This document shows, piece by piece, positions 17,080-25,116 of a stretch of 64,000 nt of DNA. The stretch comes from an uncultured Flavobacteriales bacterium (lineage in GTDB: Bacteria > Bacteroidota > Bacteroidia > CAIKAF01). The position numbers were made by a program, and so were the translations under genes. Location of the stretch: the NCBI GenBank assembly GCA_903825395.1, contig CAIKAF010000020.1, positions 1-64,000 of the forward strand. Reading direction: 5' to 3'. Numbering within the stretch: the first letter of the stretch is position 1; every line of letters begins with the position of its first letter. The notes under the pieces are model-generated. The model ran no database searches. It saw only the letters and a program-made list of their open reading frames with translations, and was not told the DNA's origin.

Positions 17080-17474
17080 GCGAGGGTTTGACAAAATACC
17101 TTGATTTGATTTCTAACCTCTCGGAATGCCGATTCAATGTCCTGTTCTGATCCGATTGCTTTTGCCGGGTCTGGAAAATTATGGTGCAGCCGTTGGGCAG
17201 AAGAGGGAAAAATGGGGCATTGTTCCTGCGCATGGTCGCAAACGGTTAGGATGAACTCAAACGGAATGTGCATATATTCATCGATGTGGGTCGAGGTATG
17301 CTGTGAAATATCGATGCCATCTTCCGCCATGGTTTTTACGGCTCGGGGATTAAGACCGTGGGTTTCAATACCTGCGCTGTAAATATTGGCTCGGTTGCCC
17401 ATAAAATGCCGCAGGTATCCTTCGGCCATTTGACTTCGGCAACTGTTTCCTGTACACAACACCAAAATGTTCAT
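17055..17474 (-). CDS. arsC: Arsenate reductase of the low-molecular-weight phosphatase family
   Basis: 139 residues from ATG 17474 (a TTG two codons earlier is less likely). The start MNILVLCTGNSCRSQMAEG contains the CX5R phosphatase loop (C-T-G-N-S-C-R-S), and HNFPDPAKA carries the general-acid aspartate. HIPFEFILTVCDHAQEQCP supplies the additional cysteines used in thioredoxin-coupled arsenate reductases. It reduces As(V) to As(III) in the cytoplasm. It is last in the order arsR, DUF6428, small membrane peptide, arsC. No ArsB or ACR3 efflux pump is encoded next to it in this window. Confidence 0.93.
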   Translation of the reverse strand: MNILVLCTGNSCRSQMAEGYLRHFMGNRANIYSAGIETHGLNPRAVKTMAEDGIDISQHTSTHIDEYMHIPFEFILTVCDHAQEQCPIFPSSAQRLHHNFPDPAKAIGSEQDIESAFREVRNQIKVFCQTLAQTMLAKD

Positions 17475-17484
17475 AGGCAATACA

Positions 17485-17619
17485 TTAAACCAATAGCCAG
17501 ATTAAATTGATAATGAAAAACTTGGGATCAAAACCAAACACCAATTGCAATAGAATTACCGAGCCGGTAATGATGACTGCTTTTCTGTATTTATACCAAA
17601 ACGATTTCATGAGCACCAT
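17485..17619 (-). CDS. 44-residue membrane peptide of the arsenic operon
   Basis: A short frame between the DUF6428 and arsC genes. Its ATG at 17619-17617 overlaps the preceding stop as TGATG, a typical coupled arrangement; a second ATG three codons later could also serve. It ends TAA at 17485, ten bases before the arsC ATG. The product has a basic start (MVLMKSFWYKYRKA), one hydrophobic segment (VIITGSVILLQLVFGF), a short polar turn (DPKF) and a second hydrophobic stretch to the end (FIINLIWLLV). This looks like a one- or two-pass inner-membrane miniprotein. I do not recognise a family. Tight packing and the absence of any other reason for this 135-base frame support it being real. Confidence 0.68.
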   Translation of the reverse strand: MVLMKSFWYKYRKAVIITGSVILLQLVFGFDPKFFIINLIWLLV

Positions 17620-18092
17620 CAACAGCATCCAGAACCGGGCGAGCAGCTTTTTTCGGAAGCGGCAGTTAAATCAGACAACCGTATCCTGGGTTTCTGTGAA
17701 GGAATGCCACATTGGTCTTCGGCCAGACATGCCGTTTTTTTATTTAATAAAATGAAGCCATGTCCGTCAAAATCCAAGTTAAACTTGCCAATCGTTTCTT
17801 GTTGGTATTCCACCTCAATTTCTACGTCTTCAAGGGCGAGTTCCAATTCAAATCGGTTTAGAATGCTCAACCATTTTTCGGCTTGGAATCGGTGGTCAAT
17901 GTCATTGGCAGTCCACAACTGAAGGCTTATGGACTTTTCAAATCGCACCGTACCGCCGCAGTCCACAAAACGCTTTTCAATAAAGCCCAATTCGGTTAAG
18001 TGAAAGTGACTGGGGACTGGGGTTCCGTTTTCCAGTTTAAAGGAAATTTGGTGCAGCTGTGGCAAGATGGTTTTTAGTTCAGACAGTTTCAT
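17619..18092 (-). CDS. DUF6428 family protein of the arsenic operon
   Basis: 157 residues from ATG 18092 (MKLSELKTILPQL). An in-frame extension to 18212 would run into arsR and is unlikely. It shows the conserved GTPVPSHFHLTELGFIEKRF histidine-rich segment near residue 22 and FVDCGGTVRFEKSISLQLW. This family is regularly encoded between arsR and arsC in Bacteroidota; its biochemical role is not known. The protein ends KSCSPGSGCC, a cysteine-rich tail with a vicinal pair that could bind As(III). The gene is ten bases downstream of arsR and its stop overlaps the next small frame. Confidence 0.87.
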   Translation of the reverse strand: MKLSELKTILPQLHQISFKLENGTPVPSHFHLTELGFIEKRFVDCGGTVRFEKSISLQLWTANDIDHRFQAEKWLSILNRFELELALEDVEIEVEYQQETIGKFNLDFDGHGFILLNKKTACLAEDQCGIPSQKPRIRLSDLTAASEKSCSPGSGCC

Positions 18093-18102
18093 GTGGGTTG
18101 AT

Positions 18103-18432
18103 TTAACAACAAGTTGAGTTCGTTGCGGTACAATTGAGCAGTTGAGATATGAAGGTGTGCAGGGGGGCGATTTGATTCGTATGAATGCAATAGCAAATGG
18201 AAGAACCTTCAATGTTGCCTTTAATGATTCCTGCCAGCTTTAATTCTTTTAGGTGTTGGGAAATCGTGGGTTGAGACAGGGGGAGTTCGTGGACCAAATC
18301 GCCGCAAATGCAGGAATCAACTTGAAGCAGGTGTTGAACAATGGCAATGCGTGCTGGATGAGCCAGGGCTTTTGCCAAGGCCGCTAGGTTTTGTTGTTCT
18401 GCCGAAAAGGCTTCTGATTTTGATGCGCCCAT
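18103..18432 (-). CDS. arsR: ArsR family arsenic-responsive repressor
   Basis: 109 residues with a winged helix-turn-helix. KALAHPARIAIVQHLL begins the DNA-binding domain. The metalloid-sensing cysteines lie in DSCICGDLVHELPLSQ (C-x-C), and QPTISQHLKELKLAGI is the recognition helix. The C-terminus NCTATNSTCC adds further cysteines, including a vicinal pair. Repressors of this class leave DNA on binding As(III) or Sb(III). It is first in its operon and probably autoregulated: a palindrome overlapping the likely promoter lies ten bases upstream of the ATG. Confidence 0.94.
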   Translation of the reverse strand: MGASKSEAFSAEQQNLAALAKALAHPARIAIVQHLLQVDSCICGDLVHELPLSQPTISQHLKELKLAGIIKGNIEGSSICYCIHTNQIAPLHTFISQLLNCTATNSTCC

Positions 18433-18441
18433 TCAATTTAT

Positions 18442-18459
18442 ATATTGCAATATTACGAT
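18442..18459 (-). promoter_or_regulatory. Probable ArsR operator and promoter box
   Basis: ATATTGCAATAT (18442-18453) is a perfect 12-base palindrome ten bases upstream of the arsR ATG. On the minus strand it overlaps TAATATTG (18459-18452), close to the TAnnTTTG -7 consensus. A repressor bound there would block transcription. Confidence 0.5.
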
Positions 18460-18484
18460 AAAACTTTGTTTTAAAAAAGTCGGC

Positions 18485-19582
18485 TTATTTTTTTTCTTTC
18501 CACCAAGTTTGAACGCGATGCCGGGCATTATTCCGAATGCTGATGTAGAAAAAATTTAAATCGGCAATGTGGTAATTTTTCATGCGGCTTAGCCATGCAA
18601 TGGGGTGCTTGGGTTTATGGACTCGAACCACATCGTTGGCAATTTGAGCATCGATTAATTTTGGGCGAATGCGGAAATCCCAGAGTGTGCCTCCAGGATT
18701 TTGATTGGCTTTTACGGGTTCTGAAGTGGTGGTCCAACTCAACGGGTTAACCATAATGCAACCCTCAAAATTCCATTCGGGTGTGGCGTTGTGGGCATAG
18801 GTAGCCCATGATGCGATGCAGGCAGTTTGGTCTGGACCTTGGCAGGCTCCTATGGTTTTAAAACTATCAATGGGAAGTGCCATGCCGGGGAAGTAAGCTG
18901 CGATCAGTTTGTTTTTAAGGGGTGTGCCATCCAAATACTTTTTTATCAAATAAGCTCCGTGCAACGAGCCTTGAGAATGCCCGGCCAAAATAAATGGGCG
19001 CCCCTGGTTAAAATACTTCAAATAATACTCAAAGGCCATACACACATCGTGGAATGCGGTATCGAAGGCCAGTTTTGATTGGCGTACATCGGAAGTGAAA
19101 AATGCTTTTAGATGGGCCTGTCGATAGCGCGGGGCAAACACCCTTCCGGCCGCATTAAAAATACTGGCTTGAAATCGAATGGTGCTTTCATCGATTTCTC
19201 GATTTAAGCTATCGTCATTCACATCGGCATTCCAGAAATAAGGAGCTTTACCTTCTTTTTTATAAATGGTGGGATAGATGAAAAAAACGTCGGCTTGGGC
19301 GGTATCTGAGGGTAAAATTTGAATGTTTGCTTTAGCCCGTTTGGGTAGGGGAACAGTATCGGAGCAATCCGGAATAAATGGGTGTGCGGCCCAATGGTTT
19401 AGGTTTGAATAATCGGGTGGGGCAGGTGTTTTTGATGCGCTGAGTCCGGGCCAATCCTCCCTAGGTAGGTGCCGTTCAAATTGGGCATGCATTGACGGTA
19501 TTGAAAAGTAAAGCCAACTGCACAGCAAGGTTGCTATTTTAATTACCGCCTTAGGTTGCCACAGGTTTAGGTGGGTTTTCAT
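18485..19582 (-). CDS. Exported DUF3089 family alpha/beta-hydrolase
   Basis: 365 residues with a signal sequence (hydrophobic about 12-33, ending SMHAQ). The DUF3089 pattern is present: ADVFFIYPTIY near residue 98, RVFAPRYRQAHLKAF, then FILAGHSQGSLHGAYLI near residue 198 with the GHSQG nucleophile elbow, and late histidines (VHKPKHPIAW) that could complete the triad. It is probably a periplasmic or outer-envelope esterase-like enzyme; substrate unknown. It is the last of a four-gene minus-strand operon (lipoprotein, M43 protease, YkoF-like, DUF3089) and overlaps the YkoF-like stop by four bases. Confidence 0.88.
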   Translation of the reverse strand: MKTHLNLWQPKAVIKIATLLCSWLYFSIPSMHAQFERHLPREDWPGLSASKTPAPPDYSNLNHWAAHPFIPDCSDTVPLPKRAKANIQILPSDTAQADVFFIYPTIYKKEGKAPYFWNADVNDDSLNREIDESTIRFQASIFNAAGRVFAPRYRQAHLKAFFTSDVRQSKLAFDTAFHDVCMAFEYYLKYFNQGRPFILAGHSQGSLHGAYLIKKYLDGTPLKNKLIAAYFPGMALPIDSFKTIGACQGPDQTACIASWATYAHNATPEWNFEGCIMVNPLSWTTTSEPVKANQNPGGTLWDFRIRPKLIDAQIANDVVRVHKPKHPIAWLSRMKNYHIADLNFFYISIRNNARHRVQTWWKEKK

Positions 19583-19848
19583 TGCAGAGAATCGGGCAAC
19601 TGTTCAACAGAAAGTGCTCCTTTTGCCATTTTAATGTGCAGTACAGCTTGCTGTTGTGCCCAAATGGTGGTGGTTAAATCCAATAGGGCAGGCCAAAGGG
19701 TGCTTGCCTCTCCGGTAACAACGGTACTTAATACACCGACCTTCACTTCGGTGTTTGGGATGTGCTTGAGCTGCATGCAAAACGCGGTGACTTTTTCTAC
19801 ATAATCATCGCTGTTGGGGTATAAACTCAATTCGGCTGTAATGATCAT
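19579..19848 (-). CDS. YkoF-like small protein (thiamine-binding/MTH1187 superfamily)
   Basis: 89 residues from ATG 19848, one base after the M43 protease stop; a longer in-frame reading would overlap that gene. The single-domain ferredoxin-like fold is suggested by MIITAELSLYPNSDDYVE, TEVKVGVLSTVVTGEAS and a middle helix. YkoF/MTH1187 proteins bind thiamine or pyrimidine-like ligands. There is no export signal, so it is cytoplasmic although its operon neighbours are exported. Its role here is unknown. Confidence 0.72.
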   Translation of the reverse strand: MIITAELSLYPNSDDYVEKVTAFCMQLKHIPNTEVKVGVLSTVVTGEASTLWPALLDLTTTIWAQQQAVLHIKMAKGALSVEQLPDSLQ

Positions 19849-19849
19849 C

Positions 19850-21145
19850 TTAATGGGGTTGAACCACAATGGGAATGGTTTGATGCCGCATACCATTGCT
19901 GACCTGAAGCCAAAATATTCCTTCTGGAAGCTGGGGTGTTGACCAATCAAAATGAGTTCCGGCTGGAATGGATTTGATTTCGGTGACCCGTTGTCCGATG
20001 GCGTTGGTTAGATGGGCGGTAATTGGTTCTCCGGTCCAACCGCTGCGGTGCAGCCTGAATCTGCCCTGATTTGGATTTGGAAAAACGTTCAGTTCGGCAG
20101 GGCTAAGAGCATTGACATCCATTTGGTTCCCACTTTCGTACAGCGGTTTTCTGTAATTTTCAAGGATAAAATGCATGGCTGCAACCTGTTGCTGGCTAAA
20201 CATATTCATGCAGGAGTCGGCAGCGTAGTCCATGTAATTTTCAATTTGATCTGGAAGGTCGGCACCGCTGAGGGGTGGACAGGTGTTTTTTGTAAAATCA
20301 CACACTTGTCCGGCATCGGAATCAGAGGGAGGCGTGTCAGCCAATCCATCGTCTTCAGCACATCCTCCATCTCCCCAAATGTGACGTAGGCCTAAAAAAT
20401 GCCCAACTTCATGGGTTAGAGTACGGCCTCGGTTTACCGAAGTTAATGGGCCTGTTGCGGCCGGATTGTTTGGTCCGAAAACCGGGAAATGGATAACAAC
20501 ACCCTGAACAGTGCTATCGGCGGGAGCAGAATCGGCAGGCCAATTGGGGGGTGTTCCTGCCGGGGGGTAGGCATATCCCAGCACTCCAAACCCATTCAAT
20601 AAATTGCAAACCCAAACATTCAAATATCGGCTGGGAGGCCACGGGTCTTTTCCGCCCAAAGCCGATTTCTTTACATTGTCGGTAAAGGGGTCATAAATGG
20701 GCAAGAATCCACTGGGTTGCCCTGCAGTTCTTGTGATGCCAGTTGTCGGGTTGCCTTGTGGGTCGATGTTGGCCAAGAAAAATTCAATTCCGGCATCGGC
20801 TGCCGTGGGCTTAAACTCAGAACGGGTTAAGACCGTATCGGGGTTCAGCCTTCTGAAATCTTGGTTTAAAACTTGGATTTGCTGGAAAATTAGAGAGTCT
20901 GGTATATTCTCATTGGGGCTCATGTAAACCACGTGAACCACCACAGGAATTTTATACAGAGGTCCAGATTTTTGCAGTCCATTCTCTTGAGCAAATTGGT
21001 ATGCAGCCTCTTGGATGGCTCGAACGGCCAAACCTTGATTCTGGGCTTCAAGTTTTTCAATTACTTCATTATAGCCGCAACGCTGTTGGGCTTGAAGAAA
21101 GGTGCTTGCTGCAATAAAAAGAACAAGTAGGCTCTTATTTTTCAT
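19850..21145 (-). CDS. T9SS-secreted M43 (pappalysin-like) zinc metalloprotease
   Basis: 431 residues from ATG 21145, two bases after the lipoprotein stop. Signal peptide 1-20 (ending FLQAQ), a propeptide-like segment, then the metzincin catalytic domain: IPVVVHVVYMSP, and TLTHEVGHFLGLRHIWGD near residue 245, the HExxHxxGxxH zinc motif of cytophagalysin-type M43 proteases. DSCMNMFSQQQVAAMHFIL contains the Met-turn region. The C-terminal 80 residues are a T9SS type A sorting domain (VFPNPNQGRFRLHRSG ... GIFWLQVSNG). It is predicted to be an extracellular protease. Confidence 0.93.
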   Translation of the reverse strand: MKNKSLLVLFIAASTFLQAQQRCGYNEVIEKLEAQNQGLAVRAIQEAAYQFAQENGLQKSGPLYKIPVVVHVVYMSPNENIPDSLIFQQIQVLNQDFRRLNPDTVLTRSEFKPTAADAGIEFFLANIDPQGNPTTGITRTAGQPSGFLPIYDPFTDNVKKSALGGKDPWPPSRYLNVWVCNLLNGFGVLGYAYPPAGTPPNWPADSAPADSTVQGVVIHFPVFGPNNPAATGPLTSVNRGRTLTHEVGHFLGLRHIWGDGGCAEDDGLADTPPSDSDAGQVCDFTKNTCPPLSGADLPDQIENYMDYAADSCMNMFSQQQVAAMHFILENYRKPLYESGNQMDVNALSPAELNVFPNPNQGRFRLHRSGWTGEPITAHLTNAIGQRVTEIKSIPAGTHFDWSTPQLPEGIFWLQVSNGMRHQTIPIVVQPH

Positions 21146-21147
21146 AG

Positions 21148-21663
21148 TCAAGGGGTTGGATTAAATTCATTTAAACAATTGCACAGCTGTCTGGCACGCA
21201 ATTTTAAGGCAGCCTCAGCAGATTCAGATTTGTCAATGGGTTTTGCCCAGGTTCGAAGTACCAATTTCTTGCCCATATTTAACCGTACATCCAGAATCCA
21301 GGTGTTTTTCGGAATCTTGTTCCAAGGAATTGCACCGGCGAACGCTTCGGCATAGTGAGGTTCGGGGGCACTGGATTTCAATAATTTAAATTCTAAAATA
21401 TGACCTCGGCCTTCATCGATCAGGCTTTTTCCCAACAGGGACATTTCCTGACTTATAGACCACATCAAGCCTGCTGAATCTGCAGTCCAGATCTTGCTTG
21501 ATTTGGGGTCGTAAAAGGCCACGGCGTCCAAGGGGTTTTCCGACCAGTTGTACAGCGTCATGATGCTCCAGTTCACCTCAGGGTCTTTCGAACAATATTC
21601 CAAACGGCTACCACAGCCAAAGCCAACAAGAATGATGAAGAAAAACCAAATGGAACGCGTCAA
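21148..21663 (-). CDS. Hypothetical lipoprotein
   Basis: 171 residues from TTG 21663, chosen because a TAnnTTTG box (TATCTTTG at 21688-21681) lies inside the longer reading that starts at ATG 21714; a transcript from that box can only use the TTG. The N-terminus is a lipoprotein signal with lipobox VGFGC near residue 15. The remainder shows no family I recognise: WSIMTLYNWSENPLDAVAF, GAIPWNKIPKNTW and RARQLCNCLNEFNPTP at the end. It is first in the operon with the M43 protease and divergent from the cyclophilin gene. Confidence 0.72.
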   Translation of the reverse strand: MTRSIWFFFIILVGFGCGSRLEYCSKDPEVNWSIMTLYNWSENPLDAVAFYDPKSSKIWTADSAGLMWSISQEMSLLGKSLIDEGRGHILEFKLLKSSAPEPHYAEAFAGAIPWNKIPKNTWILDVRLNMGKKLVLRTWAKPIDKSESAEAALKLRARQLCNCLNEFNPTP

Positions 21664-21680
21664 TTTTATTAGTTTTGCCT

Positions 21681-21688
21681 CAAAGATA
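21681..21688 (-). promoter_or_regulatory. TAnnTTTG promoter box of the lipoprotein-protease operon
   Basis: TATCTTTG on the minus strand, 17 bases before the TTG start at 21663. It helps to choose that start over the upstream ATG. No strong -33 TTG is seen. Confidence 0.5.
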
Positions 21689-21728
21689 GGCAGAGCCTGT
21701 AAACGCATCCACATTTTAACTGATTTTT

Positions 21729-22172
21729 ATGAATGCCAAGATTGAAACTAAGTATGGAGTAATGAAATTTGAATTGTATGTCAATGAAACTCCTGGTACC
21801 ACTGAAAACTTTATTAACCTGATTAAGGGTGGCTTTTATGATGGTTTAACCTTTCACCGCGTGATTCCTGGATTTGTAGCTCAAGGGGGTTGCCCTAGAG
21901 GCGATGGAACGGGTGGGCCCGGTTACAAAATTAAGTGTGAAACTTCAGCTCCCCGGCAGTTCCATGAGCGCGGTGTTTTGAGTATGGCACATGCCGGAAA
22001 AGACACCGGAGGCTCTCAGTTTTTTATTGTTCACAATCGGGCTACTACGGCTCACCTGGACGGTGTTCATACCTGCTTTGGTAAAATGATTGAAGGAGAC
22101 GAGATTTTAGACTTAATTAAGGGGGGTGAAGAGATGATTTCTGTAACCCTTGAAGAAACAGAGGCTCTATGA
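21729..22172 (+). CDS. Cyclophilin-type peptidyl-prolyl cis-trans isomerase
   Basis: 147 residues without an export signal, so a cytoplasmic (PpiB-like) enzyme. Cyclophilin motifs are clear: [20 protein letters not shown] (active-site phenylalanine and arginine) near residue 39, [10 protein letters not shown], and [20 protein letters not shown] near residue 97. It catalyses proline isomerisation during protein folding. The length is slightly below E. coli PpiB. It overlaps the next gene by four bases (ATGA). Confidence 0.96.
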   Translation: MNAKIETKYGVMKFELYVNETPGTTENFINLIKGGFYDGLTFHRVIPGFVAQGGCPRGDGTGGPGYKIKCETSAPRQFHERGVLSMAHAGKDTGGSQFFIVHNRATTAHLDGVHTCFGKMIEGDEILDLIKGGEEMISVTLEETEAL

Positions 22173-22663
22173 GTGGATTAATGAGTGCAAACCCCTGTGT
22201 GGTGGTAAAACGAAAACACATGCAGGATGTCATGGAGTATTGCCTAGACCAACGGTTATCTGTACGGTGTTTGCCTAGAGGTACGGGCGATGAATGGGAA
22301 TTGGAATTTTTTCCTGAAAACCATGTTCAGGCCGTGGCCTTAGGAATGTTTTTGAGGGAGCAAAAATTGGAGCTGTTGGGTTTTGGTCCTCCAGCCATTT
22401 CTCCCATTCAAAAAGCCAAACCCAAGCGGATGGAGAAGAAACCATTGAACACCCCGGTTGTAGAAACCCAATCGGAGTCAATTCCCCAACCTATAGTAGA
22501 GGAGTTGGTGATTCCAGCTGTGGAGAATCAAGTGAATTCAGAACCTGAGCCTGTAAGTATGGAGAATGCTGATTTTCAATTGGAATCTACCCCTATCATG
22601 GAGGGTAAACCCACCGGATTTGGCTTGTTTGAAGACGACAACGAGGAAGCACCTTTTTCTTAA
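22169..22663 (+). CDS. Hypothetical protein with small N-terminal domain and acidic disordered tail
   Basis: 164 residues, not recognised. Residues 1-75 look folded ([39 protein letters not shown]). The rest is lysine/proline-rich and then acidic low complexity, ending in a compact [14 protein letters not shown] tip. A folded domain plus disordered linker plus acidic hydrophobic tip superficially recalls single-stranded-DNA-binding proteins, but no OB fold is evident. It is translationally coupled to the cyclophilin (ATGA overlap) and 31 bases upstream of lysS. Confidence 0.75.
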   Translation: MSGLMSANPCVVVKRKHMQDVMEYCLDQRLSVRCLPRGTGDEWELEFFPENHVQAVALGMFLREQKLELLGFGPPAISPIQKAKPKRMEKKPLNTPVVETQSESIPQPIVEELVIPAVENQVNSEPEPVSMENADFQLESTPIMEGKPTGFGLFEDDNEEAPFS

Positions 22664-22694
22664 ATTATTTTAGATTCTCATTTTCTATTCTTTC

Positions 22695-24221
22695 ATGAAT
22701 ACTGAACCATCTTACAGCGAGCAGGAAGCAATACGCCGACAATCCTTGGAATTAATTCGGGCAGCGGGCATCAATCCCTATCCGGCAGAAATGTTTCCTG
22801 TGAATGCTTCAGCTAAAGAAATTTTATCGTCGTTTACCGACGAAAACAAAGAACAGTGGACCCAAATATGCTTGGCTGGAAGATTGATGAGCAAGCGGGT
22901 TCAAGGGAAGGCCAGTTTTGCCGTACTGATGCAAGATGGAGTGCGTATTCAGTTGTACGTAAACCGCGATGAAATTTGTCCAGGAGACGATAAAGAAGGG
23001 TACAACTCCTTATTTAAAAAATGGCTGGACATTGGTGATATTATCGGAGTGAAGGGCTATGTTTTCAGGACTATGGTTGGAGAAATCACCATTCATGTTC
23101 AAGAGTTAACCCTATTGAGCAAATGCCTTAGACCGCTCCCCATCGTGAAAACCGATGCGGATGGAAATGTGTACGATGCCTTTTCTGACCCTGAATTAAG
23201 GCACAGAATGAGGTATGTAGATTTAATTGTCAATCCAGACATCCGCTCTACTTTTATAGCCCGCAGTAAAATAGTTTCAGCCATGCGTTCGTACTTTGAT
23301 GCCCAAGGCTGGCTCGAAGTTGAAACCCCCATCCTGCAGCCCATACATGGGGGGGCTGCTGCCCGGCCATTTAAAACCCACCATCAGGCATTAGATGTAC
23401 CACTCTACTTGAGAATTGCCAATGAACTTTTTTTAAAGCGTCTATTGGTGGGCGGACTTGAAGGGGTGTATGAAATAGGAAAAATGTTCCGGAATGAAGG
23501 AATGGACAAAACCCATAATCCTGAATTTACGTCCATGGAAATTTATGTGGCCTTCAAAGACTATGACTGGATGATGGGCATGGTGGAGGACTGCCTTGCA
23601 CATATAACAAAAGCCGTTTTAGGCCGGACAACTGCGGAATATGCCGGAAATACTCTTGAATTTCAAGGGCCATACGCCAGAATACCCTTGTTTGAGGCGA
23701 TACAAAGAAATACAGGAATAGATGTTTCTGGAATGGATGAAGAGCAACTGCGAAACCAATGCAAGGCCTGGCATATTCCAACCAGCCCCGATATGGGAAA
23801 AGGGAAATTAATTGACCAGATTTTTGGTGAAAAGGTGGAAAAAACCTTAATCCAACCCACCTTCATTACCGATTATCCAATTGAGATGACGCCCCTAGCC
23901 AAGAAGCATAGGTCAAAAGAAGGTCTGGTAGAACGGTTTGAATTGTTTATTTGTGGAAAAGAAGTGGCCAACGCCTATTCTGAACTAAATGATCCCATCG
24001 ATCAAAGAGAACGGTTTGAAGACCAACTAAAATTAGCCAATAGAGGCGATGCCGATGCCATGAGCTTGGACGAAGAATTTTTGAAAAGCATGGAGTTTGC
24101 CATGCCACCCGCTTCTGGATTGGGGATTGGCATAGATCGCTTGGTCATGATGCTGACCAATCAAACCTCCATTCAAGAGGTTTTATTCTTCCCTCAAATG
24201 CGGCCCGAATCTGCAAAATGA
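22695..24221 (+). CDS. lysS: Lysine--tRNA ligase, class II
   Basis: 508 residues, normal for bacterial LysRS. The N-terminal OB anticodon-binding domain (about 50-150) includes GRLMSKRVQGKASFAVLMQ. The class II catalytic core shows motif 1 around VSAMRSYFDAQGWLEVETP, motif 2 MFRNEGMDKTHNPEFTSME near residue 265 and motif 3 SGLGIGIDRLVMMLTNQ near residue 476. It charges tRNA-Lys in the cytoplasm. The stop overlaps the next ATG by four bases. Confidence 0.98.
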   Translation: MNTEPSYSEQEAIRRQSLELIRAAGINPYPAEMFPVNASAKEILSSFTDENKEQWTQICLAGRLMSKRVQGKASFAVLMQDGVRIQLYVNRDEICPGDDKEGYNSLFKKWLDIGDIIGVKGYVFRTMVGEITIHVQELTLLSKCLRPLPIVKTDADGNVYDAFSDPELRHRMRYVDLIVNPDIRSTFIARSKIVSAMRSYFDAQGWLEVETPILQPIHGGAAARPFKTHHQALDVPLYLRIANELFLKRLLVGGLEGVYEIGKMFRNEGMDKTHNPEFTSMEIYVAFKDYDWMMGMVEDCLAHITKAVLGRTTAEYAGNTLEFQGPYARIPLFEAIQRNTGIDVSGMDEEQLRNQCKAWHIPTSPDMGKGKLIDQIFGEKVEKTLIQPTFITDYPIEMTPLAKKHRSKEGLVERFELFICGKEVANAYSELNDPIDQRERFEDQLKLANRGDADAMSLDEEFLKSMEFAMPPASGLGIGIDRLVMMLTNQTSIQEVLFFPQMRPESAK

Positions 24222-25042
24222 GGATTCTGTTCTTCGGCTTGTTTTTGATTGCTTCAGCGACGGCCTGGACTCAACACATCCTTCCCATTGAACATCACCA
24301 AGGTGATTTAGTCCTTCGAATTGGCCCTAATGTCCATGAAGCTTGGATTGGACAAAGCCCTCAACATACCTTTGAGTTTACTAGGCAGGGTTTCAAACCA
24401 ACACATTACCTAGATATGAAATGGACAGATGTTCGTAAAATGCATCGAGTCTATGAGACCAATTTAAATGATACGAACAACAACCCCTGCCTTTGCATTG
24501 AAAGCCTGAACCGATGGGTGATTTTTACGGAATGCTTCGAACCGAATTCGGGAACTTGGCTGATGTCAAAAACACAAGATGCCCTTCCTTTGGTGATGGG
24601 GAAATTAGCCGCGTTTGGTACGCCTAAGGAGCGGCGAGAATACCTTCAATTGTTGCCTTGTCCTCCTCAAGATTCGGTATGTCGAAGGCTTGCAATGGAG
24701 TCGTTGAGGGAATTGATGGCCGAACTTCAAGAAAAAAAACAACTTGAAAAAGATGCTCAAGCCCCCGAGTTGCTTGGTTTGTATTTTGAACTTCAAACCT
24801 TCATGGAAAACGGGGCAGGAAAAACACTAATGGATTTTCGAAGAACAAGTCAGGCAGAAGAGTTCTTCCCTGAGGCTAAAGAAATTGAATGCCTGTGGAA
24901 TGCCTATGCCCAATTGGCAGAACAATATTATGCCACTCAACAGTGGGGCCCGGCGGTAATGCTGTGGAGTACCCTACAGCGGGCCCGCCCAACCGATGCG
25001 TCCATTCCGGGTTTCATTGAAAAGGCCAGCCGTCAGCATTGA
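24218..25042 (+). CDS. Hypothetical exported protein
   Basis: 274 residues, not recognised. The N-terminus has a signal peptide (hydrophobic about 3-17, ATAWTQ). The middle contains NPCLCIESLNRWV and LPCPPQDSVCRRLAMES with several cysteines. The C-terminal 60 residues (LWNAYAQLAEQYYATQQWG, ARPTDASIPGFIEKAS) look like one or two TPR-type helical hairpins. It is coupled to lysS by an ATGA overlap; a new promoter (TATATTTG at 25088) begins the next unit. Confidence 0.8.
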   Translation: MRILFFGLFLIASATAWTQHILPIEHHQGDLVLRIGPNVHEAWIGQSPQHTFEFTRQGFKPTHYLDMKWTDVRKMHRVYETNLNDTNNNPCLCIESLNRWVIFTECFEPNSGTWLMSKTQDALPLVMGKLAAFGTPKERREYLQLLPCPPQDSVCRRLAMESLRELMAELQEKKQLEKDAQAPELLGLYFELQTFMENGAGKTLMDFRRTSQAEEFFPEAKEIECLWNAYAQLAEQYYATQQWGPAVMLWSTLQRARPTDASIPGFIEKASRQH

Positions 25043-25061
25043 TTTAGGAGAATCCCCTTGC

Positions 25062-25095
25062 TTGTTTCAACCCTGCCAATAAAGACCTATATTTG
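25062..25095 (+). promoter_or_regulatory. Promoter of the methyltransferase-ZIP unit
   Basis: TATATTTG at 25088-25095 matches TAnnTTTG. A TTG at 25062-25064 lies 23 bases upstream, slightly longer than the usual spacing. The ATG is 21 bases downstream. Confidence 0.5.
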
Positions 25096-25116
25096 CACCT
25101 TAGTTGCAAAAGCGTG

